Shown: positions 8,725 through 17,613 of the stretch, in pieces
How the letters are laid out: every line of letters begins with the position of its first letter
How positions within the stretch are numbered: position 1 is the first letter of the stretch
Assembly (NCBI GenBank): GCA_027491155.1
Contig: JAIXWR010000021.1
Location: 62,001-126,000 of the forward strand
Direction: 5' to 3'
Origin: Verrucomicrobiaceae bacterium
Lineage (GTDB): Bacteria; Verrucomicrobiota; Verrucomicrobiia; Verrucomicrobiales; Akkermansiaceae
Length of the DNA stretch: 64,000 nt
Position numbers and translations under genes: made by a program
Notes under the pieces: generated by a model
Seen by the model: the letters and a program-made list of their open reading frames with translations, nothing else
Database searches by the model: none
Told to the model about the DNA's origin: nothing

Positions 8725-10695
8725 ATGATCCCGACCCGCCTGCTCCTTTCGTTCCTCTGCCTGGCTTCCCCGCTCGTCGCGGAAACCTTGCCGCCTTTGG
8801 AGGCAGGGAAGGTCCCGATGAGCGTGGAGGAACTCCACGCTCCCTTCGATCCCGCCAAGGAACCGCTGGATGTGACGGTCGTGAAGGAGCACGAGCAAGA
8901 CGGCATCGTCGTGCGGCGGCTGACCTATGTCGTCGGCACCTTCAAGGGCCGCAAGTCGGTGATGGGAGCCTTTTACGCGTTCCCGAAGACCCGGGAAGGC
9001 AAACTGCCGGGCATCCTACAGATGCACGGCGGCGGCCAGGTGGCGCAGGCGGAAACGGTGGTCGCCTGGGCGAAGAACGGCTACGCGGCGATCGCGATCA
9101 ACTGGGGCGCCAAGCCGATGGCCGGCCAGCTCCCGGGCGAGCCGGGCACCGACTGGGGCGCGGTCGATGCCACCCAGACCGGCCACAACAGCCACTACGC
9201 GTCCTGCCTGCCGGACGGGAAGACGCTCGATCCCTTCGAGTCGCCGCGGAACAACAACTGGTTCCTGATCACCCTCGCCGCCCGCCGCGCGGTGACCTTT
9301 CTCCAGCAGCAGCCGGAGGTCGATCCCGCAAGGATCGGCGCGACCGGGCACTCGATGGGCGGCACGCTCACGGTCATGCTTGCCGGCTGCGATCCCCGCA
9401 TCACAGCGGCCGCCCCGTCCTGCGGCGGCGTCGGCGAGGCTCCCGACCGCCTGCGCGCCCGGCCGGGGAATGCCGCCCGCCCGAAGAACCCGAGCCGGAT
9501 CCACACCGCGACGATCGACGAAACGAACTACCTGCGACGCATCACCTGCCCCATCGTCTATCTCGGCCCGCAGAACGATTTCAACGGCCTGCTCGACGAG
9601 CTCTTCATGAACTGGGAGGCGCTGCCTTCGAAGCAGGTCGCCTTCGCCATTTCGAAGCACCTCAACCACCGTCAGGACCCCGGCGCGTCCTTCGTCGATG
9701 CCCTCTGGTTCGAGCAGCATCTGAAAGGCCGCATCACCCTGCCGCGCACCCCGGAGATCGCCGCCGTGCTGAAAGGGCCGCAGGGAGAACCGCTCGTCAC
9801 CGTCCGCCCCGACCCCGGGCATGCGGTGGACAAAGTGGAGATCCTTTATTCCTGCGACCCGAACGGCCAGTTCCGTTTCTGGCGCGGCGCGGAGGTGCGG
9901 CGCGATGGCGATGCCTGGCTCGCCCGCTGCCCGGTGTTCTCGGCCGATCTGCCGCTCTACTTCATCGCGAACGTTCACTACAAATTCCCCGATCTCGACC
10001 TCGCCGGACCGCCGTGGAACCAGCGCCCTGGAAAGTACTACTTTCTCAGTAGCAAGCTGCTCGCCTTCGAGGCCCCGGCCGTGAAGGCAGCCGCGCCGGT
10101 CGCGACCGATACCCATGACCGGCTCGTCGAGGCGGACTTCGCCACGCTCGGCGACTGGTATGAACTCGAGCGCGGCCACCCGGAGTTCCGCCAGATGGTC
10201 ACCCGCAAGGCCAAGGACCCGAAGTGGCGCGGGCCCGACGGCGCCACCCTGGCGATCGATGTCCGCGATCCCCGCGGCGGCGCGTTGGCGCTTAGCTTCG
10301 AGTTCAACAGCTACCGCCAGTACGGCGCGGAGCGGGTGTCGGGCGAGTTTGCCGCGGAGCTGCCTTTCCCCGCCTCGCCGGAGTGGCAGACGTTGGAGCT
10401 GAAGCTTTCCGAGCTTATCCCGGTGGATGGGAAATCCGCCCTGCCGGAAAACTGGCAGACCCTTTGCGCACTCGGCATTTCCGGTCGCATCAAGACTGCT
10501 GCAGGAAAGAATCTGGGTGCCGGCCGTTTCGATGCCGAACGCCAGCTCCGCAACTTGCGCTGGGTCGGCGGGACCGTGCCTGAAGCCCTCTTGATGCCCG
10601 GCGGCACGGTGCTCGACCCCGCCGCCCGCGCCCGCGAGTTTCAACAACAGATCGACCGCTCGATCGAGCTGGAGAACCGGGAGCAGCAGAAGTGA
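8725..10695 (+). CDS. Secreted acetyl-xylan-esterase-like alpha/beta hydrolase with C-terminal beta-sandwich domain
   Basis: The start at 8725 gives 656 residues with a clean signal peptide (M-I-P-T-R-L-L-L-S-F-L-C-L-A-S). An alpha/beta hydrolase domain of about 380 residues follows with H-G-G-G oxyanion and G-H-S-M-G-G nucleophile elbow motifs, closest in pattern to acetyl xylan esterase/dienelactone-hydrolase-type proteins. From about residue 465 a second domain (L-V-E-A-D-F...W-Q-T-L-E-L-K-L-S-E-L) looks like a galactose-binding-type jelly roll that could bind carbohydrate. It is divergent from the GDSL esterase gene with only about 110 bases between the two starts, and its end nearly meets the convergent DUF3472-like gene. 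Confidence 0.8.
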   Translation: MIPTRLLLSFLCLASPLVAETLPPLEAGKVPMSVEELHAPFDPAKEPLDVTVVKEHEQDGIVVRRLTYVVGTFKGRKSVMGAFYAFPKTREGKLPGILQMHGGGQVAQAETVVAWAKNGYAAIAINWGAKPMAGQLPGEPGTDWGAVDATQTGHNSHYASCLPDGKTLDPFESPRNNNWFLITLAARRAVTFLQQQPEVDPARIGATGHSMGGTLTVMLAGCDPRITAAAPSCGGVGEAPDRLRARPGNAARPKNPSRIHTATIDETNYLRRITCPIVYLGPQNDFNGLLDELFMNWEALPSKQVAFAISKHLNHRQDPGASFVDALWFEQHLKGRITLPRTPEIAAVLKGPQGEPLVTVRPDPGHAVDKVEILYSCDPNGQFRFWRGAEVRRDGDAWLARCPVFSADLPLYFIANVHYKFPDLDLAGPPWNQRPGKYYFLSSKLLAFEAPAVKAAAPVATDTHDRLVEADFATLGDWYELERGHPEFRQMVTRKAKDPKWRGPDGATLAIDVRDPRGGALALSFEFNSYRQYGAERVSGEFAAELPFPASPEWQTLELKLSELIPVDGKSALPENWQTLCALGISGRIKTAAGKNLGAGRFDAERQLRNLRWVGGTVPEALLMPGGTVLDPAARAREFQQQIDRSIELENREQQK

Positions 10696-10705
10696 CCCAC
10701 CCGCA

Positions 10706-11632
10706 TCAGGGGGCCGGCGCCACGACATGCCGCCGCTCCGCCTCGGGCCGCTTGAAGATGGGCCCGACGGTGACGACGCAGTTCGTTCCATCCGCGTTGA
10801 TCTTCGCGCAGTCCGGGCTATCGGGCCCGCCTTTGTCCGGGTAGTAGGCGATGGTCTGTTTCGACGGCAGCGCGACGCCGTTGATCCGCGGCGCGCCGAA
10901 CGTGACCACCACCTTCGGGATCCCGGACCGCGGGATCTTCGCCGTGCTGTAAACTTCCACGAAGGCCGAGTGCCTGGCCCAGTAGGTGAATTCCTTCCCT
11001 TCGAAACGCAGGCTTCCGATCTCGTGCGCTTCGCCGCCGGCCGGCTTCACGCGGCAGGTGAACCAGGTGTGGGTCTTGCCGCCGATCTCCTCGGTCGCGC
11101 CTTTCGTCAGGCTCCAGGTGTAGGTGCCTTTGGTCCACGCGAAGGGCCGGCGGACGCTCGCGAACTCGCCCTCGTAGCCGGCGCTTTCCACCAGGCAGTC
11201 GTCCGCCGCGGTGTGGACGTGATCGAGGCCGATCGGGGTCTTCTTGTCCGACGACCAGCGCGAGAAGATCGCGCCCTTGCCGCGGTGGACCCGCTCGCGG
11301 CTCTCCTTGTTCGCCCAGCCGTTGATGTTCGTCTGCAAGCCGCCGTAGAAGCTCATCCCGTTCATGTCCGCGGTGCCGCAGGGCGAGATGTAGAAGTTGT
11401 AGGTGTCGGGAACGTCGCGATCGATCGTGATGTCCACTTCCAGCGAGCTGAAGTTCTCAACCGGCTTTTCGAAGTTCCACCAGATGTTGGCGACGTGCCA
11501 CGGCAGCTTCGGCAGCGTGACGCCGGCTGCTTCGGCCATCGCTTCCGGCGTCGGCTGGGCGCAGGCGTCTTCGGCCGCGGCCGGCAGCATGAGGGACAGG
11601 CAGGCTAGGGACAGCGGAAGGAATGACTTCAT
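10706..11632 (-). CDS. Secreted DUF3472-like protein
   Basis: This 308-residue protein has a signal peptide (M-K-S-F-L-P-L-S-L-A-C-L-S-L-M-L-P-A-A-A) and an aromatic-rich beta-sheet domain with F-Y-G-G-L-Q, I-F-S-R-W and G-T-Y-T-W-S-L segments that match the pattern of the DUF3472/DUF5077 family, usually secreted by polysaccharide degraders. Two cysteines near residues 24 and 85 may form a disulphide. It is the last gene of a minus-strand run that starts at 15023; 49 bases separate it from the methyltransferase upstream. Enzymatic role is unknown. Confidence 0.65.
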   Translation of the reverse strand: MKSFLPLSLACLSLMLPAAAEDACAQPTPEAMAEAAGVTLPKLPWHVANIWWNFEKPVENFSSLEVDITIDRDVPDTYNFYISPCGTADMNGMSFYGGLQTNINGWANKESRERVHRGKGAIFSRWSSDKKTPIGLDHVHTAADDCLVESAGYEGEFASVRRPFAWTKGTYTWSLTKGATEEIGGKTHTWFTCRVKPAGGEAHEIGSLRFEGKEFTYWARHSAFVEVYSTAKIPRSGIPKVVVTFGAPRINGVALPSKQTIAYYPDKGGPDSPDCAKINADGTNCVVTVGPIFKRPEAERRHVVAPAP

Positions 11633-11681
11633 GCCGCGAAGCTGGACGGCCCTCGACGACTTGGAAAGCCTGCCGGCAGAA

Positions 11682-12152
11682 TTAATAGAGACCCGGAACC
11701 AGACGTTTCACCCGCCGCCTGTAATCGGCATATCCGCAGAATCGCGCGATCAAATATCGCTCCTCGCGGCGCGCCTTCACATCGAGGAAAACCGCCTGCC
11801 CCATCGCCAGCCCGAGCACCGGCCAGCTCCGCCAGATCATGGCCCAGGCGAAACCTAACAGGATCAGCGAGGCATACAGCGGGTGACGGATCAGACCGTA
11901 GATCCCGCCGGTCACCAGCTCCCCGTCGGGCCGCGGCTCCGGCCGGGTGATACGGTTCTTTCCAAGGTCCGCCTTGCCCTTCAGTCCGATCCAGGCCCCG
12001 AGCAGGAACAAGGGAACGCCGGCCCAAAGGCTGCCGTGCCCCGACCACCCGAGACCGGGCCACGCCGCCGCAAGTAGCACGGCGGTCATCAGGAGAAACT
12101 GGATGGCCACCCAGCCTCTGCCGCTGACGGGCATTGGAGACGAAACGTTCAT
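11682..12152 (-). CDS. Isoprenylcysteine carboxyl methyltransferase-type membrane protein
   Basis: The protein is 156 residues from the ATG at 12152 and has about four hydrophobic helices. The G-G-I-Y-G-L-I-R-H-P-L-Y-A-S motif followed by a distal E-E-R-Y-L...F-C-G-Y-A-D-Y-R-R-R-V-K-R segment is the hallmark of the ICMT/phospholipid-methyltransferase superfamily (PF04191/PF04140), where R-H-P and E-E-R-Y bind S-adenosylmethionine. Bacterial members methylate unknown lipids or small molecules. It lies 8 bases behind the beta-helix gene. Substrate unknown. Confidence 0.75.
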   Translation of the reverse strand: MNVSSPMPVSGRGWVAIQFLLMTAVLLAAAWPGLGWSGHGSLWAGVPLFLLGAWIGLKGKADLGKNRITRPEPRPDGELVTGGIYGLIRHPLYASLILLGFAWAMIWRSWPVLGLAMGQAVFLDVKARREERYLIARFCGYADYRRRVKRLVPGLY

Positions 12153-12160
12153 GTTCCGGA

Positions 12161-13594
12161 TCAGCGCTTCAAGGGCTTCGCTTCCCAGCCGTCCACCACG
12201 ACCTCGCCGTGCACGCCACATTCGAACTTCAGCGGCTTCTCGAGGCCGGCGGTGGATTTGGTACTACGGTTCTCGTAGCGCGCCATGTCGCTGATTCCGG
12301 TGAGCCGGTTGTTGATCACCGCGGATCCACCGCTCTCGTCGTTCCGGAACAAGGGCCGGTCCTGATCCCGGCATTCGATGATGTTGTCCTCGAAGCGGAA
12401 GGTCTTGAAGTCGCACGCCGCGGCGAAGCCGAACAGGCCCTCGTCCCGCGGCGTCGCGGTGCGGCGGGCGATGATGTGGTTGTTGCGCACGGTTAGGTTG
12501 GCATAGGGCTCGTTGATCCAGATCACGCCGCGGCCGGGGTTGTTCACCAGGTTGTTGTGGAACAGCGCGGGGCCCGCCGCCGCGGCCTGACCGAAGCCGG
12601 AGATCGTGTTGCCGTGGTCCTTCGCGGGATCGAAGTCGAAGAGGTTGTGGGAGATCTCCACGCCGTTGCGCACGAACTCGATCGAGTAGCTGTCCTTCAT
12701 CCAGTTGTGGTGGAGGTGGAAAGTCCGCCCGCTCGCCGGGACCGGCCCGCCGGCATGCTTGGGGATGGAAATCGTGCCATGGCAGATGTTGTGGGAAATC
12801 TCCACGTCCTCGTCGTTCTCGAAGGGGAACTCCATCGAGAAGTTCGTTTCGATCGTATTGTGATGGATCCGGCAGCGCTTCGCCTGGCGGACCTTGATGC
12901 CGTAGAATTCGTCGGCCGGGCCAAGCTGGGTGCGGGTGAAGCGGTTGTGGGAGATCTCGCTGTCGGCCATCCAGATCGCGAAGATCCCGCCGCCGGTGAT
13001 GCCGCCTTTCTCTCCCGGCACGCCCTTTTCCCAACGGCCGCCGGCATCGATGAACTCGCAGTCGTGAATCTTCGCCCGCTCCATCGAGAAGGTCCGGATG
13101 CCCGACCACAGGAAGTCTTCGATCCGCAGGTGATGGAGGTGCAGGTCGGGATTGCCGAAGCCGAAGATCGCCCCGTGGAGCTGAGGTGCGCGCAGCGTCA
13201 GATCCGACACCGTGACCTTAGCCGCCTTGTCTTGCAGCCGGATCAAGTAGGCGCGCGTGTCCATCCCCTCGGTCTTCATCTCGGGATCGGGCAAGGTGGT
13301 AACGGGCGGCTTCCAACCTGCCTTCGCGGTGAGGATCGTCTTCTCCATCCCCGCGCCTTTCAGGGTCATGCCGGACTTCGGCTCCAGCGGTTCCGCCAAT
13401 TCATAGGTGCCCGGCGCGATCTCGATCACCGCTCCTTCCGCCCCGTCACGGACCGCTGCCACGAGTGCTTCCGCCGTGGCGACCGGGGCGCTGAAACAGC
13501 GCGCGCTTGCCAGGAAGACAAGCACGACAGCAAGCGGCAATCCTTTCGTCACGAGCATCCCCGACGAACGGAGGCCGGACGCGGCTTCTTCCAT
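12161..13594 (-). CDS. Right-handed parallel beta-helix (polysaccharide-lyase-like) secreted protein
   Basis: 477 residues from the ATG at 13594, which overlaps the stop of the gene upstream (ATGA); an inner ATG at 13558 gives a cleaner signal peptide (M-L-V-T-K-G-L-P-L-A-V-V-L-V-F-L-A) and may be the true start. The body is rich in short N-x-I/H-x-N rungs (E-I-S-H-N, F-H-L-H-H-N, V-R-N-N-H-I), with A-P-G-T-Y at the start of the solenoid, as in NosD/pectate-lyase-fold proteins. Binding or cleavage of polysaccharide is a family-based inference; no catalytic set can be assigned. Confidence 0.8.
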   Translation of the reverse strand: MEEAASGLRSSGMLVTKGLPLAVVLVFLASARCFSAPVATAEALVAAVRDGAEGAVIEIAPGTYELAEPLEPKSGMTLKGAGMEKTILTAKAGWKPPVTTLPDPEMKTEGMDTRAYLIRLQDKAAKVTVSDLTLRAPQLHGAIFGFGNPDLHLHHLRIEDFLWSGIRTFSMERAKIHDCEFIDAGGRWEKGVPGEKGGITGGGIFAIWMADSEISHNRFTRTQLGPADEFYGIKVRQAKRCRIHHNTIETNFSMEFPFENDEDVEISHNICHGTISIPKHAGGPVPASGRTFHLHHNWMKDSYSIEFVRNGVEISHNLFDFDPAKDHGNTISGFGQAAAAGPALFHNNLVNNPGRGVIWINEPYANLTVRNNHIIARRTATPRDEGLFGFAAACDFKTFRFEDNIIECRDQDRPLFRNDESGGSAVINNRLTGISDMARYENRSTKSTAGLEKPLKFECGVHGEVVVDGWEAKPLKR

Positions 13595-14007
13595 CAGCGC
13601 TCGTCGTATTCGTAATCCGGCTCCGGAAAGGCCGACTTGATCCGCGCGATGATCTCTTCCCTCCGGCCCTCCGCCCAGTCGGGAAAGCGGATCGATTTGA
13701 AATAGATCACATGATGCGCCCGGCCCGTCAGCATCTCGCCGTCGATCGGGACCCGCCGCCAGCTCCCGCCGTGCTTCTCCTCATAGAACATCGCGTCGCG
13801 GCCCTCGTGGCCGACGCGCCAGCCTTGTGCGGGGTTCCCTGGTATCGTCGGGCGGCCCTTGCCGTTCCCGCGGATCAAAACCAGCACGATCATGACGCCG
13901 ACGGCTCCGAGCAAAACCGGCCAGTATTCCCGCCAGACATCGGTCGGGATGTGGACCGGCGCGGCCAGAAGCCCCCTTGCGGCAATCTCGGGCAAGTTCA
14001 GCGGCAT
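13594..14007 (-). CDS. Small single-pass membrane protein, unknown
   Basis: 137 residues from the ATG at 14007. One hydrophobic helix lies near residues 28-45 (W-P-V-L-L-G-A-V-G-V-M-I-V-L-V-L-I), followed by a soluble tail with many charged and aromatic residues and an acidic end (P-D-Y-E-Y-D-E-R). I do not recognise the family. It is 41 bases behind the GYF_2 gene and overlaps the beta-helix gene start by one base, so it is an operon member. The frame upstream of 14007 is non-coding shadow. Confidence 0.65.
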   Translation of the reverse strand: MPLNLPEIAARGLLAAPVHIPTDVWREYWPVLLGAVGVMIVLVLIRGNGKGRPTIPGNPAQGWRVGHEGRDAMFYEEKHGGSWRRVPIDGEMLTGRAHHVIYFKSIRFPDWAEGRREEIIARIKSAFPEPDYEYDER

Positions 14008-14048
14008 GGCATCTAACAAAAACGGTTCCTCTCTCGACGCGACCGCCC

Positions 14049-15023
14049 TCACCCCAGCGCGACATTCCTTCCGTGCTGCATCCAGCGGTAGGCGACATAG
14101 GGTGCCAGATAGACCACCGGCAAGGCGGCGATCAGACCCACCAGCAAGGCCAGAAGCCCGGCCAGCACCACCAGGAAGCAAAGTAGGTAAAGACCGAATA
14201 GGTTCATCTTGTTGCCCTCCGTCAGCCGGGCGCTGTACTGGAGCGACTCGATCGGGCCCAAGTCCTTGTCGACGATCGCGACCCCGTACTGCGAGAAGCG
14301 CAGTGCCAGATAGATGCCCGGGACGATCAGCAGGATCAGCCCCACCAGCACCATCGCATAGTACATGATCGATGCCGCGGCCATCGGCAGCAGCTTCCGG
14401 CCCTCGCCGAAGAGCATCGAAACGTCCGCATCCTTGCCGGAGACGAGGTTGATACCGATGCGCGCCAGGCCGAGCCCGAAAAAGAGATCGACCAGCGAGG
14501 ACAGGACCCATTGAACCAGTCCGGGGCCGGTCGGGGTCGAACTTCCCGTGGCGAAGCCGATCTCGTTCTCGGCTTCCGAATTCACTCCGAGCGCCGCGGA
14601 AGTCGCGTAATCAACGCCGCCGCTCAGGACCGCATAAATGACCCCGGTGGCGATGAGCAGCCCGAAGTGGCGCTTCGTCAGCTCCCAGGCACGCTTGATA
14701 CAAGCCATCGAGTCGACCGGGTCGCTGCCCGGCACGATCTCTTCCCCGACCGCCGGGGCGGCTTCCACCCACGACGATGCCGGAGCCTGGTAGGGATTGA
14801 GCGGCTGGCTTTCGGCCGGGATGGCCGGGTGCGCCACCTCGGGAGACGCCGGGGGCGGCGGGGCCAGTTCGTTTACCTGCGCGGCGGGGAGCCAGTCTTT
14901 CATGCCCTCCCGCCATACCAGATCGGTCGGGGCGACGGTGCCGGTCCCGACCAAGCGGACCAGATCTTCCAATGGAACCGGACCGTTTTGCTGCCCGTCT
15001 TTCGCGTAGTACCAGGAATTCAC
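14049..15023 (-). CDS. GYF_2-domain (DUF4339) integral membrane protein
   Basis: I start this at a GTG (15023), giving 324 residues beginning M-N-S-W-Y-Y-A-K-D-G-Q-Q-N-G-P-V, the classical first strand of the GYF_2 domain; an in-frame ATG 12 codons upstream adds a tail unlike the family. After the GYF_2 domain (about 1-55, with W-R-E-G-M-K-D-W) a Pro-rich linker leads to a membrane part with about five helices containing L-I-V-P-G-I-Y-L-A-L-R-F, the motif of the DUF975/glycerophosphodiester-type membrane domain often fused to GYF_2. Probably a membrane-organising protein; function unknown. First gene of the minus-strand run to 10706. Confidence 0.75.
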   Translation of the reverse strand: MNSWYYAKDGQQNGPVPLEDLVRLVGTGTVAPTDLVWREGMKDWLPAAQVNELAPPPPASPEVAHPAIPAESQPLNPYQAPASSWVEAAPAVGEEIVPGSDPVDSMACIKRAWELTKRHFGLLIATGVIYAVLSGGVDYATSAALGVNSEAENEIGFATGSSTPTGPGLVQWVLSSLVDLFFGLGLARIGINLVSGKDADVSMLFGEGRKLLPMAAASIMYYAMVLVGLILLIVPGIYLALRFSQYGVAIVDKDLGPIESLQYSARLTEGNKMNLFGLYLLCFLVVLAGLLALLVGLIAALPVVYLAPYVAYRWMQHGRNVALG

Positions 15024-15071
15024 GATGCCGTTTCTAACAGGCTGACGGGAAGCCGGCAAGCAGGGGAAAGG

Positions 15072-15102
15072 AAAAAGCCGCCCCGGTCTCCCGCAGGCGG
15101 CC
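15072..15102 (-). terminator. Intrinsic terminator of lpd
   Basis: Complementary arms GCCGCC (15077-15082) and GGCGGC (15096-15101) flank a 13-base loop; on the minus strand the hairpin is followed by a T5 run. It sits about 20 bases beyond the lpd stop. The opposite strand also ends in TTTT, so it may work both ways. Confidence 0.7.
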
Positions 15103-15123
15103 TTTTCGTGAAAGCGGATCCGC

Positions 15124-16506
15124 TCAGAAGTGAATCGCGTGGCCTTCCGCGGCGAGGGTCGCCTCGTGGATCACCTCGCTCATCGTCGGATGCGCGTGGA
15201 TGGTCGAGTGGATCTCCTCGGCGGTCAGTTCCTGGTCGAGCGCCAGGCCCATCTCGGCGATGAGCTCGGTGGCGTTGTCGCCGATGATGTGCGCGCCCAG
15301 CAGCTCGCCGTGCTTCTTGCCGTAGAGCAGCTTCGCGAAGCCGTCCGGCTCGCCGGCGGCGATCGCCTTGCCGATGGCGACGAAGGGGATCTTGCCGACG
15401 GTGTATTCGACGCCTTCCTCCTTGAGCTGGCGCTCGGTCTTGCCGACCGAGGCGACCTGCGGGTGGCAGTAGGTGCAGCCGGGGAAATTGGTCACCTTGC
15501 GGACCTTGTGGCCTTCGACGTAGAGGCCTTCGACGCACTGGATGGCCTCGAACGACGCGGTGTGCGCCAGCAAGGGCGGGCCGCTGACGTCGCCGATCGC
15601 ATAGACGCCGGGGATCGAGGTCTCGTAGCGGTCGCCGGTCTTGACGAAGCCGCGCTCGGTCAGCTCCGGTTGCAAGCCGCCGGGCAGGACGGGCACGACG
15701 CCGATGGCGACCAGCACGACGTCCGCAGAAAGCACGCCGTTTTCCTTGGCGCCCTCGACCGTGACTTCGACCTGGCTACCCTTGACTTCGGTCTTGGTGA
15801 TCTTGTGGTTGGAAAGGCAGCGGATGCCCTGCTTGGTGAAGGATTTCTCCAGCGCGTCGCCGATCTCGTCGTCCTCGACCGGGACCATCCGCGGGGCCAT
15901 TTCAACGACGGTGACCTTGGTGCCGTAGGCGTTGTAGATGTAGGCGAACTCCACGCCGATCGCGCCGGCGCCGATGATGATCATGCTCTTCGGCTGGGTC
16001 GGCAGGTTCATCGCCTCGCGCGAGCTGATGACCGTGGTGCCGTTGAAGGGCAGCGGCGGCAGCGGGCGGGACTTGGCGCCGGTGGAGATGATGATGTGCT
16101 TGGCCTCGGCGGTCTGCTTGCTGCCGTCGGCCGCGGTGACCTCCACCTTGCCCGGGGCGACGATCGCGCCGTGGCCGCGGACGTAGTCGACCTTGTTCTT
16201 CTTGAAGAGGAACTCGATCCCGCCGGCGAGGCGGTCGGCGACCTTGCGCGAGCGGCCGATCACGGTGGACCAGTCGTATTGGAGGTTGTCGAAGGAGAAG
16301 CCGAACTCCGCGGCGCGGTGGCTCAGGGTGTGGAAGAGTTCCGCGTTCTTGAGGAGCGCCTTGGTCGGGATGCAGCCCCAGTTCAGGCAGGTGCCGCCGG
16401 CCCGCTCGGCTTCGACGCAGGCGACTTTTTTGCCGAGTTGGGCGGCGCGGATGGCGGCGACGTAGCCGGCCGGGCCGCCGCCGATGACGATGAGATCGTA
16501 GGCCAT
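15124..16506 (-). CDS. lpdA: Dihydrolipoyl dehydrogenase (E3)
   Basis: 460 residues, the normal length of E3, which reoxidises dihydrolipoamide in pyruvate/2-oxoglutarate dehydrogenase complexes and glycine cleavage using FAD and NAD+. The FAD fold starts at residue 6 (G-G-G-P-A-G), the redox-active disulphide is in G-G-T-C-L-N-W-G-C-I-P-T-K (residues about 37-49), the NAD fold shows G-A-G-A-I-G-V-E-F, the second FAD motif is Y-A-I-G-D-V, and the catalytic pair is in H-A-H-P-T-M-S-E near the C-terminus. No E1 or E2 genes are next to it. Cytoplasmic, housekeeping. Confidence 0.97.
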   Translation of the reverse strand: MAYDLIVIGGGPAGYVAAIRAAQLGKKVACVEAERAGGTCLNWGCIPTKALLKNAELFHTLSHRAAEFGFSFDNLQYDWSTVIGRSRKVADRLAGGIEFLFKKNKVDYVRGHGAIVAPGKVEVTAADGSKQTAEAKHIIISTGAKSRPLPPLPFNGTTVISSREAMNLPTQPKSMIIIGAGAIGVEFAYIYNAYGTKVTVVEMAPRMVPVEDDEIGDALEKSFTKQGIRCLSNHKITKTEVKGSQVEVTVEGAKENGVLSADVVLVAIGVVPVLPGGLQPELTERGFVKTGDRYETSIPGVYAIGDVSGPPLLAHTASFEAIQCVEGLYVEGHKVRKVTNFPGCTYCHPQVASVGKTERQLKEEGVEYTVGKIPFVAIGKAIAAGEPDGFAKLLYGKKHGELLGAHIIGDNATELIAEMGLALDQELTAEEIHSTIHAHPTMSEVIHEATLAAEGHAIHF

Positions 16507-16580
16507 GATTGGGAGTGCTGGTGGAGTTCGCGCGGAGCGTGGTCGGGGGTTCCCGGATTGTCAAAGGGGAAGGGGGAGAC

Positions 16581-17510
16581 TCACTTCCCGATCTCCCACG
16601 CCGTCATCCACTCCTCGCCGGCCTTCGTCCAGCCACCCTCCACCAGCCGCTTCTCCATGTCCGGGAAATGCGCGGCGCCGTAGAAGATCCCGAGCTTCTT
16701 CTTCCCTGCCAGCACCTCGCGGTCGAGCACCTCCAGGCACTTCGCGTTGCGGTCGCCGATGATGACGTTGTCGCCGGCCAGCGCCGCGACCTGGTCGTCG
16801 CCCGCGCCGAGGGTGTGGACCAGCTCGCGCTTCAGCCCGTTCTTGTCGCCGCGGACCAGCGAAACCAGCAGCTTCAGCGAACTCGGCTCCTTCACCGGCT
16901 TGTCGGGCTTCTTGAGGCCGGACTTCAGCATGAACCCGAGCAGCGATTCGCCGCGCTGCTGCTGGAGCGCGGTGAACTCGGCCATCGAGAGATCCGCGTG
17001 GACGAAGTTCGCCTTCCGGTAATCGATCACCTTCATCTGGTAAGCCAGTCCAAGCCACTTCGCGCCGGACTCGTAGGCGGTGTGGAGGCCATCGAGCTTC
17101 TCCTTCTTCGCCGGCACCTTCGCCGCGGGGATTTCCTCCACGGGAGCCTCGTCCACCGGAGCCTCCTCGGCCGCTTCGTCCCCGCCGGCCGCTTCCGCGG
17201 GTTCCGGAGCCGCTGCCGGTTGGTCCCCGCCGATTCCTTCAAAAAGCAACGCCTCATAGCCCTCGAAGCGCTGGTTCAAGGCCTCGTAGTACTTCCGGTC
17301 CGCGATGTGGACCGCCCCGATCAGGTCCACGCTGGCCTCGCCCTTGGTGAAACGGACCACCGCGGTCTGCAGGTGGGTCGCCGTGTCCGTTTCCTCCACC
17401 CGGATGAACTCCGGGGCCTCCGCCGCGACCCCCGCCGCCTCCACGGGCTCCGGCTCGGCGCGGGCGCAGGAAAGGAAGCAGGTCAAAAGCAGCAGGAAGC
17501 GGTTTTTCAT
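16581..17510 (-). CDS. TraB/GumN-like secreted protein
   Basis: 309 residues from the ATG at 17510, with a signal peptide (M-K-N-R-F-L-L-L-L-T-C-F-L-S-C-A-R-A) that may be a lipoprotein signal (L-S-C). Next comes a domain with V-D-L-I-G-A-V-H-I-A-D-R-K-Y-Y-E-A-L and, near the C-terminus, F-Y-G-A-A-H-F-P-D-M-E-K-R-L, the paired G-x-x-H motifs of the TraB/GumN/Tiki-like family (PF01963), thought to be metal-dependent proteases. An acidic Ala/Glu/Pro-rich insert lies at about 105-150. Divergent from ispG with a 103-base gap. Confidence 0.75.
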   Translation of the reverse strand: MKNRFLLLLTCFLSCARAEPEPVEAAGVAAEAPEFIRVEETDTATHLQTAVVRFTKGEASVDLIGAVHIADRKYYEALNQRFEGYEALLFEGIGGDQPAAAPEPAEAAGGDEAAEEAPVDEAPVEEIPAAKVPAKKEKLDGLHTAYESGAKWLGLAYQMKVIDYRKANFVHADLSMAEFTALQQQRGESLLGFMLKSGLKKPDKPVKEPSSLKLLVSLVRGDKNGLKRELVHTLGAGDDQVAALAGDNVIIGDRNAKCLEVLDREVLAGKKKLGIFYGAAHFPDMEKRLVEGGWTKAGEEWMTAWEIGK

Positions 17511-17613
17511 GGCCGGCGGGGAGCTTACCCCGTCCAAGCGCCGCCGAAAGCGGAAATCGTCCGCCCTTTCGCCGCCGTTGCCGAGTCCCCGATCATCGTG
17601 TATCTCCCGCGAA

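Noticed and set aside
15130-16683. Plus-strand open frame of over 500 codons opposite lpd
   Set aside because: Shadow of lpd; lpd has complete catalytic motifs.
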